Made by a program: the position numbers and the translations under genes | Source of the DNA: Cydia pomonella | Taxonomy: Eukaryota; Arthropoda; Insecta; Lepidoptera; Tortricidae | DNA length: 64,000 bases | Direction of reading: 5' to 3' | NCBI RefSeq assembly: GCF_033807575.1 | Contig: NC_084704.1 | Location: 25,459,968-25,523,967, forward strand | Shown here: piece by piece, positions 50,595-62,098 of the stretch | Layout of the letters: each line of letters begins with the position of its first letter | Numbering within the stretch: the first letter of the stretch is position 1 | The notes under the pieces: generated by a model | Databases searched by the model: none | What the model saw: only the letters and a program-made list of their open reading frames with translations | Told to the model about the DNA's origin: nothing

Positions 50595-50732
50595 TCCTCT
50601 ACACGATGGCCCAGCGTAGGCCAGTCCAAGGGACGCATTTATGCGTTCGAGGGAGCAAGTGATATTGCTATCTCATTTCACCGCATAGCTGCGGCCCTTA
50701 GACTGGCCTACGCTGGGCCATCGTGTAGAGGA
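50595..50732. mobile_element. Foldback MITE, ~138 bp
   Basis: Arms about 50595-50636 and 50691-50732 are inverted copies beginning TCCTCTACACGATGGCCCAG and continuing CGTAGGCCAGTC, with few mismatches. The 54-nt centre contains TGCGTTCGAGGGAGC. No ORF, and no clear target duplication. Confidence 0.82.
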
Positions 50733-51987
50733 GCCCATAAATCAACGAATCCTAATTGTATATGGGATTTTTAGAATTATCTCGATGAGATTTAGTTACC
50801 TGTGGAAAGAAAAGTACAGTCAGAAAAAATAAATTCGTGGAAAAAACTTATTATACTAGAATTAGAAATTAGGTACTTAGAAATAAGGCGATTTTTGTCA
50901 GTTACATAAATTTCGTACGTAATAAATCGAACTTAAATTTGCTCGCGAATCCTGTGATTAATTATTCGGTTCCCTCTGTTGTTTCATATGTATAATTGAT
51001 AATAATAAATGATTTTATACAGAGTGGGTTTCTTAGGATACCTTCCTAACTTCTTGAAGAAAAAATATTGGCGATAGAAGATTTTGGAAAAAAATGTAGT
51101 CAGGGTCAAAATCGTATTTTTTTTGTGCCAGTCGATTTCATTCGCAGTACACTACTAGCCTAAGTTGGTCTCTATGTAATGAGGTTTTGATCCTGGGTAG
51201 AAATGAAATCGATTAGCATCAATATAAAAAAAAAATATCGAGCTCTTTAAACAAATAACACACTAAACACACTGTTTACTAAACAGACATACACCTCTTT
51301 TAGTCTGTTAATTTAATAACAATCGAGGAATGTCTTTTCAAGAGGGCTTATTTCCACTATAAACTTTTTCGGGAAAACGAGAAAAATAAATCCACGGTTT
51401 CCATTTCTTAATTATTATGTTATTTTCGATATTGTACTGCATACGTTTCTTTGTCTATCTAAATCATTATTTAAGTTAATAAGCCGTTTTGTTGTAGCCT
51501 TGTGAGATATAAAGCTTTTTGATTTATACATTTCAGAAATAAACTTTTTAGAAATAATAACTTTTTATACAGAAATTAAAATTAACTAAGGGCAATCCTG
51601 ACTGCGGGAAATTTCACGTAATCGATATATCTTCCATGTCTTACATTTTGTTTTCGACGAAATTCGTTGTGGGCACGTGCGAGTTGGCTCCTCAAATATT
51701 CTATAAAATTAGTTTTAAATGGATTTATACGTTTTTCAAAGGCGAGTCGCATATTTATAGCCTATTTTATGTTTGTATGTCACTTAATGTAGTTTGTTTT
51801 AATATTATTTTGGCAATAGTTTGAATAACCCCGCTAAAATTGAGATGGTGGCTAATGGTGGTCGACTGTTTGGTAATTGAAGTTACCCCTCCCTAAATTT
51901 TACATGAAATTGAACAAAGACTAGTGATGTACATGATTCGAGAAATCGATATTTAAAAATACTGGCCCAGTAAAGGATTTTTTTTTA
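50733..51987. other. Intergenic stretch without recognised features
   Basis: AT-rich. A weak inverted similarity between GTCGATTTCATT near 51123 and AATGAAATCGATTAGC near 51203 is too short to call an element. No gene is supported. Confidence 0.5.
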
Positions 51988-52800
51988 TCTCTTCTTCTTT
52001 CTCCGGCCTTATCCCATGTTCACTTGGGATCGGCTCTCCTAATCTCTTTTCACCAGCTTGTTCTATTCTGGGTCGTCATTTAATCTAATTCTAGAGCTTC
52101 GAGGTCACTATTTACTACCGATAGCCATGTGAGACGGGGCCTTCCGGAACGTCTTGGACAGGTGTCTATAGCTAATAGTAATAGCTAGCACTTTACGGGC
52201 CATATGGTCTTCGGGCCTTCTCATAACGCGTCCGTACCAGCGTAGTCTCGTTTCGGCTAGCTTATCAGATATCGGTGTTACTTTTAGGCTTCCACGTATA
52301 TACTTATTTGCCACTTTATCCATGAGGGTTACACCTGCTGACCAGCGTGGCATCCTCATTTCGTCTACATATAGTTGTTGCACCTGATCTTTTCTGAGTG
52401 GCCAGCATTCGGCACAATAAATGATTGCTGATCGTACAGCGGTCTTATAAACTTTACCCTTGACGCGGACGGGCATTCTGTTGTCGCATAGCACACCGGT
52501 TAAACTTCTCCACGTTTGCCACCCCGGTGAGTGATGTATGCGTCGATATTGCCGTTAGTAGAGAGTACACTGCCTAGGTATTTAAAACTGCTAACACGTT
52601 GGAGCTCCACATCTTGGAGGTATATTTTGTATTGGGTGTTACTGATGGATAAATTACAATGCATGTGCTCTGTTTTTTGTTTACTTATACGTACGCCAGC
52701 GTTTTCCAGTGCAAGCCTCCACATCTCTAAATTATGTTTTAGGACACTTGGGTCTTCGTTTATAAGAACGACGTCATCGGCGTATAGGATGTTCGGAGCC
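51988..52800 (-). pseudogene. RTE-type LINE fragment (reverse transcriptase end to 3' tail)
   Basis: The - strand starts abruptly at NILYADDVVLINED (catalytic pair near 52787-52771). It continues RISKQKTEHMHCNLS, SSFKYLGSVLSTNGNID and, after a frameshift near 52510, MPVRVKGKVYKTAVRSAIIY. Then come CAECWPLRKDQVQQLYVDEM, IRGSLKVTPISDKLAETRLR and WYGRVMRRPED. The KVYKT..R..IYCAECW and RWYG..MRRP blocks are typical of the RTE clade. The 3' end is a short AAGAAGAAGAG tail with poly-A near 51980-51995. Everything upstream of YADD is missing, and the break coincides with the R1 poly-A at 52801. Confidence 0.88.
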
Positions 52801-53931
52801 TTTTTTTTTTTGACGGAGTGGGAATGCATTTACGCACGGTGTGTGGGACTCGCCACTCCTTTCCCCTCTCCTGGGAAGAGGGGGGGAGAATTTAGCCCTA
52901 CCCACTAAACCCACTCCGGCGTTTCACCCTCTTTGCCGTTCATGAGGGCGCACTGGGATCGATGATGACATTCACCACGGCGCCCTCCGGCAGCCCCGGC
53001 TTAACGCCAGGGCACCCTCACAATGGAGGGGGGGATCAGAAACGCGTGATCCCCCGCCCCCCGACGACGTCTATGCAATGCGGGTCCAGTGCCCGCTGGC
53101 CCTAAGGCTCGAGGCGAGCATGCGCTCTCTGCCTTTGGCCCTGCCGCCTGCGACGGAGAGGAATCGCGTCAGCAGACGTTTCTCGCTCCCTCTCCGCCTT
53201 CTCCTTCTGCGACATGACTTCTTCGCAGAAGGAGGCCACCGCTTCTCAATTCCTCTCGCTACCCAGCATCGCCGCTATTATGCTGTGTAGCGAGAGATCT
53301 ACGACCCCCGTCGTCTTTCCACGGCCCAGCGGTTGCACTCCTCTAGAGTGTGCTGGGCCGTGTCGTCCATCGCACCACATTCATGGCTGGCACTGGGGCC
53401 CCGGCTCCCTCTGTATTTTGTGCAGGTAGTGCCCGAAACAACCGTGTCCGGACACCACCTGCGTTACCCTAAATATAAGGGCCCCCTTTCTTCTGCCCAA
53501 CCATTCGTCCATTACTGGGAGGATAGCCCCTATGGGTTCCATAACGGCTATCCTCCAAGGCATCTCTCCACCTTTGCTTCAGGCGCTCCGCGGCTGCTTG
53601 GGCCAATCTCTCTGCCTCCTCCGCACCTGTGGGCTCCCCGCGCCTCCTGGCCTCCACCCTCGCCCAGTATCTTTCAGCCAGCACCCCTGCGTCTAGTTCC
53701 CACGCCGGGGTGCCGGCAAGGAGGCATGTCGCTGCGCTGGGCCACGAACCTCTGCGGCCGACGGAGCAGTGCCTTCGCACGTCTCGTCAGCCGTCCGGCC
53801 CAAATTGGCGCTCCGTAGAGCGCCATGCTCCGGACTACCCCCGCATAGAGCCGCCTACATGGGGCATTCGGTCCCGCCAGATTAGGCAACAGGCGGCCCA
53901 GAGCCGAGGCAGCACCCACGAGACGGCTCAT
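52801..53931 (-). pseudogene. R1-clade LINE, 5'-truncated, with poly-A tail
   Basis: The - strand encodes the C-terminal part of an R1-type ORF2. It has SRLVGAASALGRLLPN, CRRLYAGVVRSMALYGAPIW, LLRRPQRFVAQR, then (frameshift) AGTPAWELDAGVLAERYW, and VVSGHGCFGHYLHKI. Next is the CCHC-type knuckle HECGAMDDTAQHTLEEC and a final SIIAAMLGSER...EAVASFCEEVM block ending at a stop near 53102. A ~290-nt GC-rich 3' UTR and an 11-nt poly-A (52811-52801) complete it. Frameshifts and stops show it is dead. Its 5' break at about 53931 joins directly to a SINE. Confidence 0.9.
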
Positions 53932-54337
53932 GGGAGCCTGGAGTCCGCTTGGCAACTAATTCCTGGAATTGGCGTAGGCACTAGTTTTTACGTAAGCGAT
54001 TGCCACCTGACCTTCCAACCCAGAGGGGAAACTACACCTTAATTTTGGGATTAGTCTGGTTTCCTCACAATGTTTTTCTTCACCGAAAAACGACTGGTAA
54101 ATATTAAGATTGATATTTCGTACATTACTCTTCAAAGTAGTATACGTCGTTTTTAAATCATTGGATTTTGATTTAATTTCAATTAATCAAATTTAATGAA
54201 GTAATCGGTTGGGAACCGACGGCCTACCACTTCAAGGGGTATTGTTCCGAAAAACTCATTGGTACGAGTCGGGGTTTGAACCCGTGGCCGCCGGATGTGG
54301 AAAGTCGCACGCTCTTACCGCTAGACCACCAGCGCAT
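53924..54337 (-). mobile_element. tRNA-derived SINE, copy 2, fused to R1 fragment
   Basis: Same family as the copy at 39356-39682. The - strand head near 54337 carries box A (TGGTCTAGCGGT) and a box B region (GGGTTCAAACCCC). The body includes TTTACCAGTCGTTTTTCGGT and ends at CAGGCTCCCATGAGCCGT. There the SINE-specific tail (GGCAATATGCC... GAAGAAGAAG in copy 1) is absent and R1 sequence begins. About 120 nt absent from copy 1 (about 54125-54245) interrupt the body after TCGTAC. Confidence 0.88.
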
Positions 54338-54512
54338 ATAAAATTATGGCATGATAAAAGTATTCAAAGCATTAACAAAACTAGCAGAATTTCGGCTTAT
54401 TTCAATTAGGTTGTCAAGTATCTCTCTCCTATCCCACCCCACCTACTCCTATCAAGTTAACAGCGCGATTAGATTGCGGACTCCGCTGTAGCCTTACCTC
54501 GACTACCTTAGC

Positions 54513-54655
54513 AGTGTCAAACTGACTTGTTCACTAACGTCTGCGTAACTTACTTTCTATACATCTCGCTCGTACTCGCATAATTAGTGCGAGCGAGATG
54601 TATAGAAAGTAACACACGCTGGCGAATATGTCAGTGTCAAACTGGTGGTAACCCT
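54513..54655. mobile_element. Hairpin repeat with 23-bp perfect stem
   Basis: Arms 54550-54572 and 54590-54612 (TTACTTTCTATACATCTCGC then TCG, and the complement) pair perfectly around a 17-nt loop. The motif CAGTGTCAAACTG occurs on both sides (about 54513 and 54632). It has the look of a small dispersed hairpin element. Outer limits are uncertain. Confidence 0.6.
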
Positions 54656-55849
54656 ACTGTTAATAACATACCTACTTGAATTCACATCATATGGGAAAAA
54701 CAAGAACTCTGTCCATCTGGTTAACGTTGTAAGAGTATAGGAACAACTGATAAAATTATTGATAATAGCCAAGTTAGTTTACACAAACCTCCTTACCTAT
54801 AGTATTAGCATGATATTAGATTACCCATCAAAAATGTTTTTTTTTTTAAGTGATTAGTTTAATTTTTACAGCATTAAGTTATTTGTTATAAGTGTGTGCT
54901 CATCGCTAAAATGTACATTAAATGAAAAATAAATAAATATGTAAGAACATTATGTATTATTTTAAGAGAAATAAAAACATTTAAATCTATATATCCAATA
55001 CCTAAATGCCTGATTTCCTTGTAGGTTAATAATAAACAAAAGAAGCCACCTATGTCTGACGACATTTCAAATCATTTCCAATAAACCTTAAAATTCTTTT
55101 TCAAAATTACCAAGAGCAATTTAATCAAAAGAACCAATAAAACAACCATACCATAAACCTGGAAAGTCCACCACCCCATTTCATACAGAAGTTCGCTCTA
55201 TCGCAATTTTAAATCCTGTGAAATCGGAAAAGTTCATATTTATTGCTAATAGATTTTCGCCCGATGAGCACCAGGTTATTTGGGATGCAATTTTATTTTG
55301 TCCATATGAATGATTTTTATTTTGGCCCCGGGGCCGGTCGGAATCGCTCATGCGATTACTCCCTTACTCCCTTTCCGATGTCGGACATCGAGCAATCGTT
55401 TTGTCGATATAATTTTGAAAGGGCGTATCGGCTTCAGTTTTCCAATCACACACAATCTTTTGGTGCAACGGCGATCGTTTATTGAACGTATGCGGGAAAA
55501 CGATCACCAAATCGCCTTCTTCGGTTGGTTTAAGTTTCAAATGGGAAATAAACAATTAAAATTTCGATGTCCATAGGTTTTTAGGACTAAGGAAAGAGTA
55601 TATTTTGATTCCCGAGGGGGTTAGACGCGCGAATAGGCATACCGATTTAGAACTAGGTATGAATTGATACAATTCAAATTAGTCCGAGTCGCTGTATTGA
55701 ACGCTTAAACAGTCGATTCCAAGTTAATTTTTAACTATTTGACATCTGCGCACGCAATAAATCATTCTTTGTACCTACTTCGTATTGAAATTGATTGAGG
55801 CTTCGACACAGCGGAGTAATTTTTAAAGTCGCTAATATGTATCTATATA
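54656..55849. other. Intergenic stretch without recognised features
   Basis: AT-rich; overlapping frames at 55243-55576 on both strands have no motifs. Nothing else is supported. Confidence 0.5.
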
Positions 55850-56457
55850 AGGGGAAGAAATATAGAACAAGTCAAGAACTTCAAATATTTGGGAAGTATC
55901 ATAACAGAAAACTCAAGATGTACTCCAGATATAAAAGCAAGAATTGCAATGGCTAAACAGACTTTCTATAAGAAGAAAAACCTATTCAAATCACGTATAT
56001 CCTTAAACATACGGAAGAGATTTATTAAGACATACATATGGTCTATCGCTTTATATGCATGTGAGACATGGACACTAAATAAAAGAGATGAATAATATTT
56101 ACAAGCATTTGAGATGTGGTGTTGGCGAAGGATAGAAGGAATAAGTTGGACAGAAAGAGCCATGAAGCTGTTCTAAAAAGAGTGGAGGAAAAGAGAAGCT
56201 TAATGAGCATTGTTAAAAATAGAAGAGGAAAAATGATCGACCACCTGCTACGACACGACCACTTCATCAGAAACATTATAGAAGGGAAAATAAATGGAAG
56301 GAGAGGGAGGGGACGACCAAGAAAAAGTTATATGAGCCAAGTAAAGGAGATTGTAGGAGCCGTGTCGTACCAGGACACTAAAGGGCTGGCATCGGATCGA
56401 CCAAGGTGGAGACAACTTCATCGAGCAGCACCGACAAGAGCCCTGCTCTTAAATTAA
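55850..56457 (+). pseudogene. Non-LTR retrotransposon C-terminal fragment
   Basis: The + strand reads IEQVKNFKYLGSIITENSRC, then MAKQTFYKKKNLFKSR, WSIALYACETWTLNKRDE and, after a stop and frame changes, FEMWCWRRIEGISWT. Next comes RGKMIDHLLRHDHFIRNIIE and a basic GRRGRGRPRKSYMSQ stretch. YLGS, ALYACETW..K and the MWCWRR..GISW blocks are the usual region downstream of the reverse transcriptase domain in a common insect LINE group. The catalytic YADD region is absent, so it is 5' truncated and non-functional. No poly-A tail or target duplication was resolved. Confidence 0.85.
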
Positions 56458-57342
56458 AGAAGAATATGTATCTACTAAACTACAAGCACTTTCTACTGTT
56501 GCAACAGTATACAAGATGCCTTGATATAGTTCGTGTCAGCCACGATGACGTGCAGATTTGTCCAATTTAACCTTTAATAACATGACAATACGAGTTAGAT
56601 TTATCCCAATGTACCTTATTATTATTAAATAGTAAACGTTGTTAACGAGCAATTAATTTACGAACAAGAAGTATAAGTAAACATACACTTGTATGTTAAG
56701 TACCTAGTTTAAACGAGTAATGAATTCTGTGTTGAAATAGAGAGTATTGACAATAAAATTACTAATAATTAAGTACCTATTATGGATAACTATGTCTAAC
56801 TATAACAGACTACTATGACTAACATATACTTGTATTATACAGTGTGTCCCTAGCCAAAGCCGAAATGCACATATGCATTAGGGTATTTAGAACCAGTGTA
56901 CAAAGTATCATAACAGCCGGTGTAGCGGTTTCGAAGAAATTAACAAATTACCAATTTTTACTTTGGAGCAGCCTGTATGTGTTAGTAGCTCCTAGGATAA
57001 TATTCTCAAATAGTAAGGAACCTTCTTCAACCTTTTTGATTATCTTTTTTATTTATGACACAAATAAGCTTCTGAGTCAGACTTCTGACTTTTGAAAAAT
57101 GTCATCATTATCAAATATTTCGAACAAATTGTCAAAAATACTGCCAAAGATTAACACAGTGTGTTTCTTTTTGTTGTCGATTATTGCAAATAACTTTTGT
57201 TCGAAAAAAAAAAAATTATCTTTTGTTCTAATTACAAACATATTAAAGTCAGGGCATTCCTGAGAAGTAACCCTACGTGGGACTTCAGGGTTTGTCCAAT
57301 GGCTAAGGTCACCTGTATATTATCATAGAGAATGTCGCCCGA
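56458..57342. other. Stretch with repeat-like segment near 56840
   Basis: AT-rich. From about 56841 (ACAGTGTGTCCCTAGCCAAA) to about 56985 (GGAGCAGCCTGTATGTG) the sequence resembles the terminal part of a dispersed DNA element, but no partner end was found. It may belong to the transposase fragments just downstream. Confidence 0.35.
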
Positions 57343-57735
57343 TTGTTGCTACAAAAATCCGTTTTGCTTAACATTAACTCCGTTTAGTTATATACAGGAA
57401 TTTTTCGTTTAAACATTACTACTAACAAGCTCTGCATCTGACTAAAACGTTGTTCCTCGCGGCTCATAACGTCGCTCGGGGTATGACTTCGATAACTCTG
57501 AAGATGGATGCGGTTAATTCGTCTTTGTTGCTAGGTCTCGTTCTGTACAATCCTTGCTTACAGTATCCCTACAAGAAGAAATACGGAACAGTGAGTTCTG
57601 GCGATCTTGGGGGCCAACGAAGAGTGCTGTTCCGAGAAATACGTTTTGTGCCAAATTTAGCACACAAAGCCTCCATTACCGGTTTTGTATATGACTCGAA
57701 GTCCCATCTTGTTGAAACCATACAGAACTAAAAAA
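57343..57735 (-). pseudogene. Tc1/mariner-like transposase C-terminal fragment
   Basis: On the - strand the frame around 57724 reads WFQQDGTSSHIQNR (second catalytic Asp, as in QQDGA.AH). It then gives MEALCAKFGTKRISRNS and LRWPPRSPELTVPYFFL (third catalytic region, with Glu/Tyr in place of the usual Asp). RPSNKDELTASIFRVIEVIP and LVRCRAC follow towards 57430. Stops and frame shifts interrupt it. The N-terminal two thirds are missing. The + strand frame over the same DNA, which looks like a signal peptide, is antisense and not a gene. Confidence 0.8.
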
Positions 57736-57984
57736 TAAGCGTCATGTGCGTAATTTTCGAAAGAAAGGTTTAAATTTTATTAGGCAGAGGGAAGATATTT
57801 CCCACCTGATTTTGAACTTTATTTCAAAAGTAATAGGATTCAATTTTACATAATTCCTGCCACCCTTATGCCTTATAAAGGGTTAACATGTCCAAATAAC
57901 GATTGTGATCGTAGCACTATTTTCCTTAAAAAAGTAAAAGCGGATAACGCCGAAAGCAGAAACATAAGATAGGTACTGTAACAC

Positions 57985-58195
57985 GTTCTGGATGTACATT
58001 TTTGTAGGAATACTGTAAGCAAGAAGTGTACACAGCACCAGACCTAGCAACAAAGACGAATTAAAAGAATCCATCGTCAGAGTTATCGAAGTCATACCCT
58101 GAGCGACGTTATGAGCCGCGATGAACTACGTTTTAGTTCGATGCAGAGCTTGCATTAAAGAGCGTGGTGGACATTTAAACAAATATTTTTTCAGT
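57985..58195 (+). pseudogene. Second transposase C-terminal fragment, inverted to the first
   Basis: The + strand reads STRPSNKDELKESIVRVIEV, then IP, two stops within ATL/AAM, and MNYVLVRCRACIKERGGHLN followed by KYFFSSNV and a stop. It is the same family as the - strand fragment at 57343-57735. Similarity between the two continues past the coding end to the shared AAATCCGTTTTGCTTAACAT block (about 57356 and, inverted, about 58262-58282). Both fragments are therefore 3' ends pointing outward. Confidence 0.82.
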
Positions 58196-58289
58196 AGTAA
58201 TGTTTAAACAATAAATTCCTTGATATATTTAAACTAATATATTCATTAGCGACAAGTAAATGTTAAGCAAAACGGATTTATCAAACTTG

Positions 58290-61200
58290 GTGTTGCAACA
58301 TTCTCGCCTCGACCTGTATTTGGGGGAGATGTCGGATTGATAGCTTTCAACTGCTATCAGAGTATAAATAAATAACCGCATTAAACTGCATTTAAAAGAA
58401 GTCGTGCCAATATTACAGACATTTACAATAAGAATAGAAAAATATGCTTCTAGAGAATCTAGAGGAAAGATTGACACTGGGCGTAGAGAGTCATGATTGA
58501 TTCTCATGATAGAGAGAAAATATATGTTTTATTCTTATCCTTTGTATGATAAAAATATAATTTGCTAAAAGACAGACATAAAAAAGACATTGGCTAATAA
58601 AGATTAATTAAAAATAACGAACTCGTTCGACATCAAAGTTTACAACGGGCATGGCACCTGCCACAATGAGTTAGCAAAGAAGTGTCAAGTTTAGTGTCAA
58701 GTTCACGGTTTCCTACATATAGCTTTTATACTCAAGTATTATACTCGACTATTAACACAATCGGATTAGGACCAACCTCGAAATATCTGGAACAGTCATG
58801 AATCCGATTGTGCCATATGGAATTTCACGTAGATCATCATCATCATAACCTAGTTCTATTCAGTTAAGTAAGTATTGTGATTAATTCAGGTACCGGTCTA
58901 CTTTCTAAAATATATACAACGTACTGAACCTACATGTCTCTTAATTTCGTAAAATATATGACATAACTTATATTAATTTTAGGTCACTAAAACTCATATA
59001 AAAAAAAAACAACTTCTTACTTATTTATACAGCAATTACACTGAAGAAATAATTAATATTATATGATCAATTATAGTAACTTTAATATCAATTTACCTTT
59101 CTTCCTGTATCTATACTTTTCGTTCGTTTCGTACCTATATTTTAGCCAGTACTAAACGATCCGGAATGTAATGAATGTATAAATTACATAATGTGTATTG
59201 TATTTACCGTATCGTTTCCGCGTCTCGTAGTTAATACTCGTAGCGAAGTTAATATTGCGCGCATAAATATTGTCGCGCGACAGCGCCTTGCCGCCTCTAG
59301 TCTCTATTGAAGTATGGCGCGGATACAGGATGTTTCGAGAGCTAAATTAACCATACATGTATAATTGTTTTAACGAAATAGAAAATACCAGTGAAATTAC
59401 TCATAAAAACACCTGGTAAGTTACATATATCGAATAACAGTCTCACCAACAACTCAATAACAATTTATCTCTTTTCATCAATTGTATTGTCGTTAACAGT
59501 TATATAAGTAAATATTTGGCCTCTAAATAAGCCCGTAAAACTGAAGCTCCGACGAACTGAAATTTTTAATATGGAGTTATATGTAGGTAAAAACATACAA
59601 ATGCAATTCAATCTTTTCATTACACAACTATTAGAAATTAAGTTTTTATTATTTAGTTTTTGAAAATTATATTATACAGGAGGTATGGTACAGTCAGCGT
59701 CAAAACATATGCAGTGTCAGCCAAGGAGACCAAATACATCGCATCACATCAATCGTATCGCGCCCTTAGGTAGCAAGATGTGTGTGATGTGTGTGTTTGT
59801 GTGTAACTTGGTCACTTTGGTTATCACTTAGTTAGTTAGTGCTACTGTGACTGGGCATTTTCCGCAAATCGACAACCATTGTGCCTATTTTGCGTGAAAC
59901 GAGGTAGCGCTACTCTAACCACCCCAGCTCCTCCACAAAGCTTAGCAATGTTTTCAGATTGCTAACCGCCTCCTTTAGTGTGCACGGAGTTGGTTATCAC
60001 TTATCAGATCACTACCTATTCGATACCAACTGCATAACAAACGGAGAATTAATTTCGGACGACAAGTTCGGGAGCCCCCCGTAGCTGCTCACGCACACGC
60101 ACCTGCGAGGACGCGCGTAATTTTCGCTCTCTGCTCCGCGGATTAGTTTTTCCGCCGTAATTAAATAACTTTGAGTTATGTCGGTGTGTGATGTACGGCT
60201 GTGTTTATTGTCTTGTCGTACAGAGCGTACATGTCGTTAATAAGCGGGAGTACGACTATATGAACGGTTAACTTGAGTTTTAGTATTATGACTTAGGAGA
60301 ATTCATAGCATTGAGACACAATAGAAAATTCCTTCTTATTTTACTGTCAGGAAAATTGTGAAATAGCAATTAGGCATTAAGGTAGCGTGGTGGGGGTCTT
60401 ATAATTTGGTATTGTTGATTTTTGATAAGTTCGTTGGTTGATCATGAACCCACAACACGAGATGTGAAATCCGCACACCCGCTCCGCTTACCTACCGATG
60501 TTATGTCTGGTCAACCATCGTTTCAGTCGCAGAATACAAGAAAATGCGTCAAGTTACCCGTAATACTCGTATAAAATCAAATACTCAAACACGTGAAAAG
60601 TAGTGTTGATGACTTGCAAGCTTGCAAATACAACTCGTACAAAAATTTTGATCTGTACTGAGCATTTGCCATATACTATATACTAATACTAAATAAGACT
60701 CAGGGTACAGTAACGGACTTTAATTGTTGAGACATTTAGGGTTCAAGCCATAATAATATGGTCGTCAATACTAAGGGTACCTATGATAAGTCCGTGTACC
60801 TACTGTTTAATTCGTACCTTTTTTATTTAAATGTGTTTCAGACAAAAATGCCTTTTACTTTCATTGTATTTTCTTATGTAAATCTTTATCATTCTAAAGG
60901 TGATTGCGAAACAATCGTTGCGACACTCAGCTATGAAAACAACTGAACCCTTTTGCGAAAAGGGACTCTACCTAATTTGCATTAAGATTAATGAAAACAA
61001 TTCACGAAATTATTTTACCCGAGGTGATTGCAAGTTAGACAGTAAAATCACAAATATAATTAACTTTTTATTGTTATTTATTAGATACCTTTTCACATTT
61101 TGAGGCCAAATAAAGAAAGTAAATATGTATCTACGTCCTTGTGGCCTATTAAATGAAAAAATATATGAGTTTCTTTTCAATTTCATTTATTCAGGGTGTC

Positions 61201-62060
61201 GAAAGGTCTCAGTCCCTTTTCAAGGTAGTCAATGATAGATATCCTTATAAGAAGTTATCAATTTGACTTGTATTTCACTAATATTTTAACGATATTTTTT
61301 AACCCCCGACCCAAAAATAGGGGTGTTATAATTTGACCGTTGTGTGTTTGTCTGTCTGTGACAACGTAGCTCTTGAACGTTATTTTCACTTGAAAGTAGG
61401 TGTAGAACACCTTTGGGGGTTGTTGGGCGTATTTTTTATTTAAGTACTTTAGTTATACGAGTAACGCAATGAAATCGGGTCACTATGTAGAACATTCCAT
61501 ACCAAGTGACCCGTTTTCATGGTGCACACATTGACTGCCAGCAACCCGCTAGGCAGGCTCTCTGTTTATAGGCGATTTTCGCTACAAAGCGGATTATTGT
61601 CTACGAACGTAGCGAGTAGCTCACGCTTGCAGTTTATTATACTTAAACAACTTCAGTTATGTTTAGAAACCTAAGAAACCATGGTTAGGTTAGGTGGTTA
61701 GGTGACATGATTTTTAATGGTAGGTATGCTTCGAGAAAGGGGATTTATATTGATTAAATTAAATCAATATAAAATACTTTTAGTTTAGATAAACATTGAG
61801 GTATATAAGTCAATGTAGATATAATAACATTTATTTTTCGTTAAGTTCTGACGTTAAAAGATAATTATCAATAGGTACCAATTTAAATTTAAACAAAAAT
61901 ATATTTCTGCAAGTAATTATTTTGTTTCAAGGGAAAACCTTATTTACTCTGTGTAATCGGCCTACGTCGCCCTGTCATTTTAGCGACCGAAAATATCCGT
62001 CAAGCATCGAAATAAAAACTAAATTATTTTTAAGAAGCAGAAACGTCTACGAACGATGCT
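58290..62060. other. Intergenic stretch, few recognised features
   Basis: AT-rich sequence. A dispersed repeat fragment starts about 61300 (TTAACCCCCGACCCAAAAAT, GGGTGTTATAATTTGACC) and runs to about 61400. A GC-richer patch at 59225-59340 and another at 60040-60140 are unassigned. No exon is supported. Confidence 0.45.
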
Positions 62061-62098
62061 ATTACCCTTAGAATAAATTTAAAAGTGGAAAAATTACT

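Noticed and set aside
53333..54042. Long frames (137-161 codons) on the + strand in a GC-rich block.
   Set aside because: They are shadows of the R1 coding sequence on the - strand, which shows recognisable motifs including the CCHC knuckle.
57450..57731. Frame with a signal-peptide-like start (NSSLLLGLVL), paired with a similar frame at 57883-58095 on the other strand, looking like two small secreted peptides.
   Set aside because: Both are antisense to transposase C-terminal sequence (QQDG, PPRSPEL, RPSNKDEL, LVRCRAC) on the opposite strand, so the similarity is that of a transposon, not of peptide genes.
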